Below are positions 37,299 to 47,049 of a DNA stretch of 64,000 bases, piece after piece; position 1 is the first letter of the stretch, and each line of letters begins with the position of its first letter. A program made the position numbers and the translations under genes. Where the stretch lies: NCBI GenBank assembly GCA_902518895.1, contig CABYHL010000003.1, forward strand, positions 1 through 64,000, in the 5' to 3' direction. The notes below the pieces were generated by a model. The model saw only the letters and a program-made list of their open reading frames with translations. It was not told the DNA's origin and did not search any database. The stretch comes from an uncultured Alphaproteobacteria bacterium. GTDB lineage: Bacteria > Pseudomonadota > Alphaproteobacteria > HIMB59 > GCA-002718135.

Positions 37299-40202
37299 AT
37301 GAATGATACTTTCTTAAATAGTGCTAATGCGCCATATGTAGCTGAACTGTATTCTAAATATAGAAATGATCCTGAAAGTGTGGATACAACTTGGAAAGAT
37401 TTTTTTAATAATTTAAATGAAGATGACTACTCTGTTCTTAAAGATTTTGGAGGACCAGAATGGAAAGAACGTCCATCAAGTATAATAGATAAAAATTACA
37501 TAACTAAGGTTATAAAATCAAATGCGAATTACAATTCTGAGGAATTTAGAATATCAACCTTAGATTCAATTAGAGCATTAAGATTAATTAGAGCTTTTAG
37601 AATTAACGGACATTTAATTGCAGATCTTGATCCCTTAGGAATATCTGAAAGAGAGTATCCTCAAGAATTAGATTATAAAAGCTATGGTTTCCTTGAAACA
37701 GATTTAGAAAAAGAAATATTCATTGATGGAAGTTTGGGTTTAGAAAAAAGTAAATTAAAAAATATTATTAAAATATTAAAAGAAACTTATTCTGCTTCAA
37801 TAGGTGTTGAATTTTTACACATACAACAAGCTGATCAAAAACAATGGGTCCAAGAAAGAATTGAAGAAGTAAGAAATAAAACAAATTTTACAAATGAGGG
37901 AAAAAAAGCAATCTATAAAAGATTAGTTGAATCAGAACTATTTGAGCAGTTTTTAGATAAAAAATTTTTAGGTACAAAGAGATACGGTATCGAAGGTGGT
38001 GAAGCGATGATACCAGGGATAGAGCAAATTGTTAAACAGGCATGTTTGTCTGGAATTGAAGATATTATTATTGGAACTGCTCATAGAGGCAGACTAACAC
38101 TTCTATCAAGTGTTTTGGAAATGCCTTACAAAAAAATATTATCAAAATTCCAAGGATCTTTAAACGATCCAAATGAGGTACTAGGTTCGGGTGATGTAAA
38201 ATATCATTTAGGAGTTTCTGCTGATCGTGAATTTGAAAAAAAGAAAATTCATTTATCGCTCACTTCTAACCCATCACATTTAGAAGCAGTTAATCCAGTT
38301 GTGGCAGGAAAAGTAAGAGCTAAACAAACTTTAGCTAAAGATAAAACGACAGATAAAGTTATAGGTTTATTAATTCATGGAGATGCAGCAATTGCTGGAC
38401 AAGGAGTTGTGGCCGAAACATTTGCTATGTCACAATTAAGAGGGTTTAAAACAGGTGGTACCATTCATTTTGTAATTAACAATCAGATAGGTTTTACAAC
38501 TATGCCACAATATGGACGATCAGCACCTTATTGTACTGAAATTGCAAAAATGGTTCAGGCACCAATATTTCATGTTAATGGCGATGACCCAGAAGCAGTA
38601 GTTCATGTCTGTAGACTTGCAACGGAATTCAGAAATAAATTTAAAGTCGATGTTGTTGTAGATATGTTTTGCTACAGAAGATCAGGACATAACGAAGCTG
38701 ATGAACCTTCTTTTACTCAGCCACTAATGTATAAGGCTATCAAAAAACAAATTACTACAAGAAAAAAATATGAAAAAAAATTAATTGAGAATAATACTCT
38801 TTCAGAAGAAGAATCTAGAGACATTGTAGATTCTTTTAAAAATTTTTTAGATAAAGAATTTGAATCAACTAAAAATTATAAACCAAATAAAGTAGATTGG
38901 TTAGAGGGAACTTGGACAGGTTTATCTACTGCAACATTTGATGCAAGAAGAGGAAAAACATCTGTAAAAGAAAAAACATTAATTAACGTTGCTAAAAAAA
39001 TTCATGAAATACCTGCTGATTTTAATGCTCATAGAAGAATAAAAAAAATTTATGGGGATCGATTAACAAGTGTCATCAACGGAAAAGGTATTGATTGGGC
39101 AACCTCTGAAAGTTTAGCTTTAGCAACACTTCTTGATGAGGGATACGGTGTTCGAATATCTGGACAAGATGTTGGAAGAGGAACATTTAGTCATAGACAT
39201 GGTGTTCTATACGATCAAGAAAACGAAAATCGTTTTGTTCCATTAAGACACTTTCAAAACAAGCAAGGTTACTTTGAAATTATAGATAGTTTTCTATCTG
39301 AGTTTGGTGTTCTTGGTTTTGAATATGGATATTCACAAGTTGATCCTAAGACACTTGTTATATGGGAAGCGCAGTTTGGTGATTTTGCAAATGGCGCACA
39401 AATAATGATTGATCAATTCATTAGTTCTGGAGAAAGAAAATGGTTGAGAATGTCTGGTTTAACGATGCTTCTTCCCCACGGACATGAGGGCCAAGGTCCT
39501 GAGCATACAAGCGGAAGATTAGAAAGATTTTTACAGATGTGTGCAGAAGATAATATGCAAATTGTTAATTGTACAAGTCCTGCAAATTATTTTCATGTTT
39601 TAAGAAGGCAACTACATAGAAACTTTAGGAAACCTCTAATTATATTTACACCAAAATCTACACTTAGACACAAATCTAATGTTTCTAATATTGAGGATTA
39701 TATTAATGGATCAACTTTCCATAGAATTCTTACTGATAAATTATCTGTTAAAGAAAAAAGGAAAAATAAAAGATTAATCATTTGCTCTGGTAAATTATAT
39801 TTTGAACTTGCAGATCACATAGCAAAAAATAAAATTAAAAATCTCTCCATAATAAGATTGGAGCAGATTTATCCATTTCCTTATGAAAACTTTAGAGATG
39901 AATTAAAACATTATACTGATGCTGAAATTATTTGGGCACAAGAAGAGCCAAAAAATATGGGTGCCTGGGGTTTTGTGAAAGGTAGATTGGAAAGTGTTAT
40001 GCAGGAAGCCAAAGTTAAACAAGAAAAAATATTCTATGTTGGTAGAAGTCCAGCTGCGTCTCCTGCCGCTGGTTCTTTAGAAAGACACTTAAGTAACCAA
40101 GAAACTATTATAAAAATGGCAACTGAAGATTCGATTAGCAAAATTATCAAATCTTGGGCAGGTATTTCAACAAAATTAAAGACTAATCTGCCAATTGAAT
40201 AA
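37299..40202 (+). CDS. sucA: 2-oxoglutarate dehydrogenase E1 component
   Basis: TPP-dependent E1 of the 2-oxoglutarate dehydrogenase complex. The N-terminal LNSANAPYVAELYSKYRNDP helps dock E2. IIGTAHRGRLTLLSSVLEMPY, LTSNPSHLEAVNPVVAGKVRA and IHGDAAIAGQGVVAETF form the TPP domain; SGQDVGRGTFSHRHGVL and GHEGQGPEHTSGRLERFLQ lie in the second half. 967 aa, normal. About 50 bases separate it from sucD. Confidence 0.97.
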   Translation: MNDTFLNSANAPYVAELYSKYRNDPESVDTTWKDFFNNLNEDDYSVLKDFGGPEWKERPSSIIDKNYITKVIKSNANYNSEEFRISTLDSIRALRLIRAFRINGHLIADLDPLGISEREYPQELDYKSYGFLETDLEKEIFIDGSLGLEKSKLKNIIKILKETYSASIGVEFLHIQQADQKQWVQERIEEVRNKTNFTNEGKKAIYKRLVESELFEQFLDKKFLGTKRYGIEGGEAMIPGIEQIVKQACLSGIEDIIIGTAHRGRLTLLSSVLEMPYKKILSKFQGSLNDPNEVLGSGDVKYHLGVSADREFEKKKIHLSLTSNPSHLEAVNPVVAGKVRAKQTLAKDKTTDKVIGLLIHGDAAIAGQGVVAETFAMSQLRGFKTGGTIHFVINNQIGFTTMPQYGRSAPYCTEIAKMVQAPIFHVNGDDPEAVVHVCRLATEFRNKFKVDVVVDMFCYRRSGHNEADEPSFTQPLMYKAIKKQITTRKKYEKKLIENNTLSEEESRDIVDSFKNFLDKEFESTKNYKPNKVDWLEGTWTGLSTATFDARRGKTSVKEKTLINVAKKIHEIPADFNAHRRIKKIYGDRLTSVINGKGIDWATSESLALATLLDEGYGVRISGQDVGRGTFSHRHGVLYDQENENRFVPLRHFQNKQGYFEIIDSFLSEFGVLGFEYGYSQVDPKTLVIWEAQFGDFANGAQIMIDQFISSGERKWLRMSGLTMLLPHGHEGQGPEHTSGRLERFLQMCAEDNMQIVNCTSPANYFHVLRRQLHRNFRKPLIIFTPKSTLRHKSNVSNIEDYINGSTFHRILTDKLSVKEKRKNKRLIICSGKLYFELADHIAKNKIKNLSIIRLEQIYPFPYENFRDELKHYTDAEIIWAQEEPKNMGAWGFVKGRLESVMQEAKVKQEKIFYVGRSPAASPAAGSLERHLSNQETIIKMATEDSISKIIKSWAGISTKLKTNLPIE

Positions 40203-40233
40203 ATTGACGTAAATGTTATTAAGCATTTAATTA

Positions 40234-41415
40234 ATGAGCACTGAATTAATAGTTCCAACACTTGGAGAGTCAATTACGGAAGCAACTGTTTCAAAATGGC
40301 TTAAGAATATAGGCGATAATTTTGAAGCAGATGAACCTTTAGTTGAAATTGAGACAGACAAAATTACAGTTGAAGTACCAGCACCTCATGCAGGCTCTCT
40401 AAAAGAAATAAAAGTTTCTGAAGGCACTGATGTTGAAATTGGTGGTATTTTAGGAATCTTAGATGAATCAAAAGGCAAAACACCAAGTCCTAAAAAAACT
40501 GAAACTAAAGAAGATAAAATAAAAGAAGAAGTAAAAGCAGTTAAGGTTGAAACAAAATCTTCGCCTGCCAAATCTTCACCATCTGCAAGAAAAATAGCTG
40601 AAGAAAATAATATTAAACTTGAAGATGTCACCTCATCCCGTTCTGATGGAAGAATTAATAAAGAAGATGTAGTTTCTCATCTTTCTTCTTCAAATAAAAC
40701 AACCACTAACAAAGGTGAAAGAGAAGAAGTTGTTAAAATGTCTAAGATCAGACAGACAATATCTAAACGTTTAAAGGAGGCTCAAAATACAGCAGCCATA
40801 CTTACAACTTTCAATGAAATTGACATGTCCAAAGTCATGGAAATTAGAAAATCAAAAAACCAAGAATTTCAAAGTCGGTATGAGGTCAAATTAGGTTTCA
40901 TGTCATTTTTTGTAAAAGCGGTAGTAAAAAGTTTGCAAGAGTATCCAGCTGTGAATGCCGAAATAAAAGATGAAAATATAATTTATAAAAATCATTTTGA
41001 TATAGGTATAGCTGTTGGAACTGAAAAAGGATTAGTTGTACCAATACTTAAAGACGCCGATCAATTGAGTTTTGGAGAAATAGAAACTAAAATTATTGAT
41101 CTTAGTACAAAAGCCAAAGATGGAACGCTGACCATGGACGATTTGACTGGTGGAACTTTTACAATTTCAAATGGTGGCGTTTACGGATCAATGCTCAGCA
41201 CCCCAATAATCAATAGACCTCAATCTGGAATTTTAGGGATGCATAATATTCAAAAAAGAGCAGTAGTTGTAAATGATGAAATAGTAATTAGGCCAATGAT
41301 GTATGTTGCATTAAGTTATGATCATAGAATTATTGATGGAAAAGAAAGTGTTGGATTTTTAGTGAAAGTGAAAGAACTTCTAGAAGATCCATCCGAATTA
41401 GTATTAGGAATATAA
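40234..41415 (+). CDS. sucB: Dihydrolipoyl succinyltransferase (E2)
   Basis: Core of the 2-oxoglutarate dehydrogenase complex. A single lipoyl domain (residues 1-77) has the lipoylated Lys in [13 protein letters not shown] charged linker follows, then the E1/E3-binding domain [18 protein letters not shown], then the catalytic domain with [18 protein letters not shown]. 393 aa. One base separates it from lpdA. Confidence 0.96.
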   Translation: MSTELIVPTLGESITEATVSKWLKNIGDNFEADEPLVEIETDKITVEVPAPHAGSLKEIKVSEGTDVEIGGILGILDESKGKTPSPKKTETKEDKIKEEVKAVKVETKSSPAKSSPSARKIAEENNIKLEDVTSSRSDGRINKEDVVSHLSSSNKTTTNKGEREEVVKMSKIRQTISKRLKEAQNTAAILTTFNEIDMSKVMEIRKSKNQEFQSRYEVKLGFMSFFVKAVVKSLQEYPAVNAEIKDENIIYKNHFDIGIAVGTEKGLVVPILKDADQLSFGEIETKIIDLSTKAKDGTLTMDDLTGGTFTISNGGVYGSMLSTPIINRPQSGILGMHNIQKRAVVVNDEIVIRPMMYVALSYDHRIIDGKESVGFLVKVKELLEDPSELVLGI

Positions 41416-41416
41416 A

Positions 41417-42814
41417 ATGGAAGATTTTGATTTAATAGTAATTGGTGCGGGACCTGGCGGATATGTAGCTGCAATCAGAGCAGCTCAACTTGGAATGAAG
41501 GTTGCTTGTATAGAAAAAGAGCCATCACTCGGTGGAACTTGTTTGAACATTGGATGCATACCTTCTAAAGCATTATTAAATTCATCTGAAAAATTTTATG
41601 AAATTTCAAATCATGCTGCAGAGCATGGCATAAAAACATCAAAGATAGATTTAGACCTAAATGTTTTGATGGATCGCAAAACTAAGATAGTAAAAAAACT
41701 CACAACAGGGATCGGTTTTTTATTTAAGAAAAATAAAATAACACATATCCCTGGCATGGCTTCATTTGTAGATAAAAATACTATTTCTATTACAAATGGA
41801 AAAAATGAAATTACTGCCAGTGCTAAAAATTTTATTATCGCAACAGGATCATCTTCTATTGAGATACCAAATATTCCTGTTGATGAAAAACAAATAGTAT
41901 CTTCAACAGGTGCTCTTTCTCTACCTAAAATACCAACATCACTCCTAGTTATTGGTGGTGGATATATTGGACTAGAGATGGGATCAGTATGGAGTAGATT
42001 AGGCTCAAAGGTAACAGTTGTTGAAGCTCTTGACAGAATTGTTCCAACTATGGATGCTGAAATTGCAAAAGAGTTTATGAAAATGTTAACTAAACAAGGA
42101 TTAGAATTTAAATTATCTCATAAAGTTAGTTCTGCAAAATCTGGTAAGTCTGGTGTAGATGTTGAGATGGAAACATTAGATAAAAAGAAAATAAAAGAAA
42201 ACTACGAAATAGTTTTAATGTCAGTAGGAAGAAAACCAAATACAGAGGGACTGGGTCTCGAAAAAATTGGTATTAAATTAACCGCAAAAAAATCCATTGA
42301 AATTAAAGATAATTTTCAAACTTCTGTTGAAGGAATCTACGCAATTGGTGATGTAGCTCCAGGACCAATGCTAGCACACAAAGCTGAAGAAGAAGGAGTT
42401 GCTTGTGTTGAATTTATAAACGGTCAAAAACCTCATATAAACTACGACGCTATACCAGCGATTGTTTATACCAATCCAGAGATAGCATCAGTTGGAAAAA
42501 CAGAGGAACAACTCAAGCAAGAAAAGAAAGACTTCAAGGTTGGAAAATTTCCTTTTATGGCAAATGGTCGTGCCTTAACTACCTCCGCATCAGAAGGATT
42601 TGTTAAAATTTTGGTTGATAAACAAACAGATGAAATTTTAGGTGCTCATATAATCGGTCATGATGCTGGACAACTGATCGCTGAAATTGTTACGACAATA
42701 GAATTTGGTGGTAGTGCAGAAGATATTGCTAGAGTATGTCATGCTCATCCGACAACTAGTGAAGCAGTAAAAGAAGCAGCTTTAAGTGTTGATGGTAGAG
42801 CAATTCATATTTAA
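41417..42814 (+). CDS. lpdA: Dihydrolipoyl dehydrogenase (E3)
   Basis: FAD enzyme reoxidising dihydrolipoamide. The redox pair is in GGTCLNIGCIPSKALL; FAD and NAD folds are IGAGPGGYVAAIRAAQLG and VIGGGYIGLEMGSVWSRLG; AIGDVAPGPMLAHKAEEEG binds FAD; and the C-terminal HAHPTTSEAVKEA holds the catalytic His-Glu. 465 aa. Last gene of the TCA run; its stop overlaps that of DUF1737 by 4 bases. Confidence 0.96.
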   Translation: MEDFDLIVIGAGPGGYVAAIRAAQLGMKVACIEKEPSLGGTCLNIGCIPSKALLNSSEKFYEISNHAAEHGIKTSKIDLDLNVLMDRKTKIVKKLTTGIGFLFKKNKITHIPGMASFVDKNTISITNGKNEITASAKNFIIATGSSSIEIPNIPVDEKQIVSSTGALSLPKIPTSLLVIGGGYIGLEMGSVWSRLGSKVTVVEALDRIVPTMDAEIAKEFMKMLTKQGLEFKLSHKVSSAKSGKSGVDVEMETLDKKKIKENYEIVLMSVGRKPNTEGLGLEKIGIKLTAKKSIEIKDNFQTSVEGIYAIGDVAPGPMLAHKAEEEGVACVEFINGQKPHINYDAIPAIVYTNPEIASVGKTEEQLKQEKKDFKVGKFPFMANGRALTTSASEGFVKILVDKQTDEILGAHIIGHDAGQLIAEIVTTIEFGGSAEDIARVCHAHPTTSEAVKEAALSVDGRAIHI

Positions 42815-43014
42815 ATTTTAGCTAGATCCATTCCTTTTTTGTATTTTTTTGATGATTGTTTTACAATTGCTTGACCGCATCTCATAACTTTTCTTTTATG
42901 ATCAAAAGTCATTTTTGGCTCACCATGTAATTTCCATCCATTAGAGAGTGCCTCTGTTACTCTTTGGCAAAAATCAACAGTGTCATCATCTGTAATAAAT
43001 CTATAACCTTTCAT
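42811..43014 (-). CDS. DUF1737 family protein
   Basis: A 67-aa protein with the DUF1737 pattern: YRFITDDDTVDFCQRVTEALSNGWKLHGEP, then a strand ending in QAIVKQ. Function unknown; it is often found next to lpd in alphaproteobacteria, as here, though convergent. A good Shine-Dalgarno (GGAAGG) precedes the ATG at 43014. It sits downstream of the DUF484 gene with a 12-base gap. Confidence 0.85.
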   Translation of the reverse strand: MKGYRFITDDDTVDFCQRVTEALSNGWKLHGEPKMTFDHKRKVMRCGQAIVKQSSKKYKKGMDLAKI

Positions 43015-43026
43015 TTTACCTTCCTT

Positions 43027-43689
43027 TCATTTAATACTTAATAAATTTACTTCTATAATTTTAATTAAGTACTCAACAAGATCAGTTTGCATATCAACTG
43101 TAAATTTATTTTTATCTTTTGATCCCATAGCCAATATTAGAGTATCTTCACGAAATTTAACTTTTAATAAAATATATGATTTTATTGTTGCTGATTTATT
43201 AGGAAAAAATAAAAGTAAACCTTTAGGATTTTGATTTAAATTTGTAACCATTTTGTTTTTAAAATAACTATTTGCAATTTTAATATCCAGTTGTGATAAA
43301 TTTTCTGCTCTAATATTTTCATTTGTAACAAAACAATTCATTTCATCACAACCTAAAATTGTTTTAAGATCATTTTTAATTAAGCTTATTAATTTTTGTA
43401 AACTTTTTACATTTAGAATTCTAATTGTAGATTTTAGAATTCTTTTTTGAGCATTTAAATGACTTTTTCCTGCAAGTAGTACTTTTGTCATTTGATTTTG
43501 TAGATCTATATTTTGTTGCGATATTTTTTTATATCTATAAGCTTCTAAATCAACAACCTTATCAGAACTATTATCTAAGGTTGGAAAATTTAGTTCATTA
43601 ACTAATTCTGAATTTTTAATAAAAAAATTTTTATTTTTTTTTAAAAAATTTATTATTTGTTTTTCACTAATTTCATCTTCATGCGCCAT
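43027..43689 (-). CDS. DUF484 family protein
   Basis: GAF-like protein of unknown function, often encoded beside xerC or, in alphaproteobacteria, near fsa and priA. The N-terminus EKQIINFLKKNKNFFIKNSELVNEL is the family signature; a coiled-coil segment follows (RYKKISQQNIDLQNQM), then the GAF-like region. The track start at 43731 lies within the transaldolase gene; ATG 43689 (MAHEDEISEKQI) is the better start, 5 bases after that gene's stop, giving 220 aa. Confidence 0.83.
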   Translation of the reverse strand: MAHEDEISEKQIINFLKKNKNFFIKNSELVNELNFPTLDNSSDKVVDLEAYRYKKISQQNIDLQNQMTKVLLAGKSHLNAQKRILKSTIRILNVKSLQKLISLIKNDLKTILGCDEMNCFVTNENIRAENLSQLDIKIANSYFKNKMVTNLNQNPKGLLLFFPNKSATIKSYILLKVKFREDTLILAMGSKDKNKFTVDMQTDLVEYLIKIIEVNLLSIK

Positions 43690-43694
43690 GATGA

Positions 43695-44354
43695 TTATTT
43701 TGGCAAGATTTGCTGTCCTGTTTTTGCCCAATCATCAAGAAATGCTTTCAGCCCTTTATCTGTGAGAGGATGTTTATATAATTCGTGAATAACTTTAGGT
43801 GGTAGAGTTGAAACATGGGCACCAATCACAGCTGCATCAATAAGATGTTGAGTATTTCTTACTGAAGCAACTAATACTTCAGTATCAAATCCATAATTTT
43901 CATACATTATTACTATATCTGAAATTAGATCCATACCTTTTTCACCAATATCATCGAGTCTTCCCACAAATGGAGAAATAAATGTTGCACCAACCTTAGC
44001 GGCTAGTAATGCTTGAGCAGCACTAAAACACAACGTTACATTTACCATGATATCTTTTTCTCTAAGAGCTTTGCATGTCTGAAGACCAGCGGGTGTAAGA
44101 GGAACTTTTACAGCAACATTCTTAGCTAATGATGCTAAGTATTCACCTTCTTCAAGCATTTTGTCATATTCCGTTGCTGTCACTTCTGCACTTACTGGAC
44201 CAGATACTATGGAACAAATTGTTTTAATTGTTTCCCCCATATCTTTATCACTTTTTGCAATTAGAGATGGGTTTGTCGTAACACCGTCTATTAATCCACT
44301 AGGCATTAACTCTTCGATCTGAGGTATATTGGCAGTGTCTATAAAAAATTTCAT
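43695..44354 (-). CDS. fsa: Transaldolase / fructose-6-phosphate aldolase-type protein
   Basis: Small transaldolase of the TalC/MipB type (219 aa). [16 protein letters not shown] is the family start, [15 protein letters not shown] follows, the Schiff-base Lys is in [12 protein letters not shown], and [18 protein letters not shown] and [15 protein letters not shown] line the active site. Whether it acts as transaldolase in the pentose phosphate pathway or as F6P aldolase cannot be decided from sequence. Confidence 0.92.
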   Translation of the reverse strand: MKFFIDTANIPQIEELMPSGLIDGVTTNPSLIAKSDKDMGETIKTICSIVSGPVSAEVTATEYDKMLEEGEYLASLAKNVAVKVPLTPAGLQTCKALREKDIMVNVTLCFSAAQALLAAKVGATFISPFVGRLDDIGEKGMDLISDIVIMYENYGFDTEVLVASVRNTQHLIDAAVIGAHVSTLPPKVIHELYKHPLTDKGLKAFLDDWAKTGQQILPK

Positions 44355-44417
44355 TGTTTGTTGTATACCATATACAAGTTATTTAGAAAGTTAACATATA
44401 AAAAATACGTAAATATA

Positions 44418-46373
44418 ATGTTGTACGATGTAGTAGTAACAAGACCTTTCGACAAAGTTTTCACTTATTATTCAACAAATGAACAACTTGAAATTGGTCA
44501 AGTAGTTTTAGTTCCATTTGGAAAAAAAATAGAAGCTGGAATTATTTGGAAGAAGAATGTTAAAAATCCTGGTTACGAAATTAAAGAGGTTACAAAAATT
44601 TGTAATGATCTTATCCTTCAGAATTCTTCAATCGATTTTATAAATTGGATCGCAAGCTATACTTTAGCTCCACTAGGAGCAGTTTTAAAATTATTTCTTA
44701 TTAATAATGATATAGTTGAATTTGATAAAGAAAAATTAGATAGTTTCAATAACACCGAACCTTCTTTAGTGACCTTGAGTGAAGAGCAAGCAAATTCATT
44801 TAAAGAAATCACCCAATCATTTAATAAATTAAACAAACCTGTTTTATTAGAAGGTGTAACAGGCTCTGGTAAAACTGAAGTATATTTTGAAATAATAGAT
44901 AAATTTTTAAAAGAAAAAAAACAAATATTAATAATGGTTCCAGAAATTAGCTTAACACCGCAATTAGAGACAAGAGTAAAGAAGCGTTTTGGAATGGAAG
45001 TATGTTTGTGGCATTCTAAAATTACAAAAAAAAATAGGAAAAAAATTTGGCATAAATGTTTTACCGGAGATCCAGTCATTGTTATTGGTGCTCGTTCAAG
45101 TTTGTTTCTTCCTTTTACAAACTTAGGATTAATTGTTGTCGATGAAGAACATGACTCTAGTTATAAACAAGAGGACAATATACGTTACCAAGCAAGAGAT
45201 CTTGCAGTTGTAAGAGCTAAAATTGAAAAAAATTTTATATTATTAGCTTCGGCAACACCATCTTTAGAAACAATAAATAATGTTAAAATTAAAAAATATA
45301 ATCAAGTCTATTTATCAAAACAATTTTCTGGAACTCCATTACCTGAAATTACTATAATTGATTTAAATAAAAATAAACTTGGAAAAGATAAATGGATATC
45401 ACAATCAATTATAGATTCTATTTCTCACTGCTTAGAAAATAAAGAACAAACTCTTATTTTTTTAAATCGTAGAGGATACTCACCATTAACTTTGTGTAAT
45501 AGTTGTGGATTCAGATATGAATGTGATCAATGTTCATCATGGATGGTTATGCATCAACACAAAAAAGTTTTCTTATGCCATCAATGTGGAACTATAAAAA
45601 AATTAAATTTAGATTGTCCACAATGTAATGAAAAAGATAGTATAAAATTTGTTGGTCCTGGTGTTGAGAGAGTTGCAGAGGAGCTAAAAGAATTATTTCC
45701 TGGAAAAAAAATTTCCATCATGTCTAGTGACAACGTTAACACACCAAACAAAATTAAAAAATTTATAACTGATATAAATAACAAAGATATAGATATAATT
45801 GTAGCCACACAAATTATGGCAAAAGGATATGATTTTCCAAATTTGTCTTTAGTAGGAATCGTTGATGCGGACGCAGGTTTATTTGGTGGTGATCCTAGGG
45901 CTATAGAAAAAACTTTTAATCTACTTCAGCAAGTTGGAGGAAGAGCTGGTAGAGGAAAAAAAATTGGTAAAGTTTTTCTTCAAACATATTTTCCAGATCA
46001 AGAAATAATTAAGTCGATTCAACTTAGAGAAAGAGAGGCTTTTATTGAAAAAGCTTTAGAAGAGAGAAAGAATTTTAATATTCCTCCTTTTGGTTTTATG
46101 ACTTCAATAATTCTTTCTAGTCATACAAAGGCATTAGTTCTGAAACACGCTTCAAGACTGGTTCAACAAGATCAAAATAGTGAAAATATTAAAGTTCTAG
46201 GTCCGGTTGAGGCTCCAATTTCTTTGCTTAGAGGACAATATCGGTACAGAATATTATTGAAAAGCAAAAGTAGAAAAAATCTCAATAAATTTACAAAAAA
46301 AATTGTTGAAAAGACTAAACTACCTTCTTCTGTAAAGTTAATTATTGATGTTGATCCCTACTCATTTATGTAA
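44418..46373 (+). CDS. priA: Primosomal protein N' (PriA helicase)
   Basis: Replication-restart helicase. The N-terminal DNA-binding domain opens DVVVTRPFDKVFTYYS; Walker A is LLEGVTGSGKTEVYFE; the helicase DEAH-type motif is VVDEEHDSSYKQ. The zinc-binding insertion has paired cysteines: CNSCGFRYECDQC and CHQCGTIKKLNLDCPQC. GRAGRGKKIGKVFLQT is motif VI. The track start (44358) adds 20 residues; ATG 44418 (MLYDVVVTRPFDK) is preferred, 652 aa. Confidence 0.96.
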   Translation: MLYDVVVTRPFDKVFTYYSTNEQLEIGQVVLVPFGKKIEAGIIWKKNVKNPGYEIKEVTKICNDLILQNSSIDFINWIASYTLAPLGAVLKLFLINNDIVEFDKEKLDSFNNTEPSLVTLSEEQANSFKEITQSFNKLNKPVLLEGVTGSGKTEVYFEIIDKFLKEKKQILIMVPEISLTPQLETRVKKRFGMEVCLWHSKITKKNRKKIWHKCFTGDPVIVIGARSSLFLPFTNLGLIVVDEEHDSSYKQEDNIRYQARDLAVVRAKIEKNFILLASATPSLETINNVKIKKYNQVYLSKQFSGTPLPEITIIDLNKNKLGKDKWISQSIIDSISHCLENKEQTLIFLNRRGYSPLTLCNSCGFRYECDQCSSWMVMHQHKKVFLCHQCGTIKKLNLDCPQCNEKDSIKFVGPGVERVAEELKELFPGKKISIMSSDNVNTPNKIKKFITDINNKDIDIIVATQIMAKGYDFPNLSLVGIVDADAGLFGGDPRAIEKTFNLLQQVGGRAGRGKKIGKVFLQTYFPDQEIIKSIQLREREAFIEKALEERKNFNIPPFGFMTSIILSSHTKALVLKHASRLVQQDQNSENIKVLGPVEAPISLLRGQYRYRILLKSKSRKNLNKFTKKIVEKTKLPSSVKLIIDVDPYSFM

Positions 46374-46412
46374 TTTACCCACAATTTTAAAAATATCTTC
46401 AATTTAACTCAT

Positions 46413-46441
46413 TTGACGCACAAACTGACAGTTTACCTACT
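46413..46441 (+). promoter_or_regulatory. Candidate atp operon promoter with internal palindrome
   Basis: TTGACG (46413-46418) resembles a -35 box. Directly after it, AAACTG-A-CAGTTT (46422-46434) is a perfect 6-1-6 inverted repeat, and TACCTA (46434-46439) could be a weak -10 at 15-base spacing. The palindrome lies between the boxes, the usual place for a repressor operator. It is about 60 bases upstream of atpH, in the 118-base gap after priA. Confidence 0.35.
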
Positions 46442-46491
46442 TTTTCTGATGTGTTAATAGCCTATTTTTAAACTTCTTATGAACATAACTT

Positions 46492-47049
46492 ATGGCATCT
46501 AACACGTTATCTGGAGACCTTATATCTGAAAGATACGGAGCAGCTCTGTATGATCTTGCATCTGAAAAAAAATGCATTGATGATATTCTATATGATTTTG
46601 AATTAGTGCAAAACGCATTGAAAGAAAGTTCAGAATTGAGACAAGTTATTAAAAGTCCATTAGTAAATTCAGATGAGAAGCTTAATATTTTGCTAAAATT
46701 ATTTTCTAAAGCAAATTTACATAATCTTACGACAACTTTTTTAAAAGTTCTTGATAACAATAAGAGAATTTCAAATATCGCTTCTATCATTTTACAATTT
46801 AAAAAAATAAACTCTGAAAAAAGGGGTGATATTACTGCTGACGTAACATCAGCAAATATATTATCTGATGATGAAAAAAATAATATTACAAATCAGCTTA
46901 AAAAATCTTTAGGTGAAAAATTATCTTTAAATTTTGATGTTGATGGAGACATTATAGGCGGTTTAATTGTTAAGGTTGGTTCCAAAATGATTGATACATC
47001 TATAGCTAATAAAATTAATAAACTTAAAATTGCAATGAAGGGGGCATAA
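46492..47049 (+). CDS. atpH: ATP synthase F1 delta subunit
   Basis: Peripheral stalk subunit linking F1 to Fo. [18 protein letters not shown] is the family start; [19 protein letters not shown] and the C-terminal [21 protein letters not shown] are diagnostic. 185 aa. First of the F1 genes; the Fo genes (a, b, c) are not in the window, as is usual in alphaproteobacteria. The stop overlaps the atpA ATG (TAATG). Confidence 0.95.
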   Translation: MASNTLSGDLISERYGAALYDLASEKKCIDDILYDFELVQNALKESSELRQVIKSPLVNSDEKLNILLKLFSKANLHNLTTTFLKVLDNNKRISNIASIILQFKKINSEKRGDITADVTSANILSDDEKNNITNQLKKSLGEKLSLNFDVDGDIIGGLIVKVGSKMIDTSIANKINKLKIAMKGA

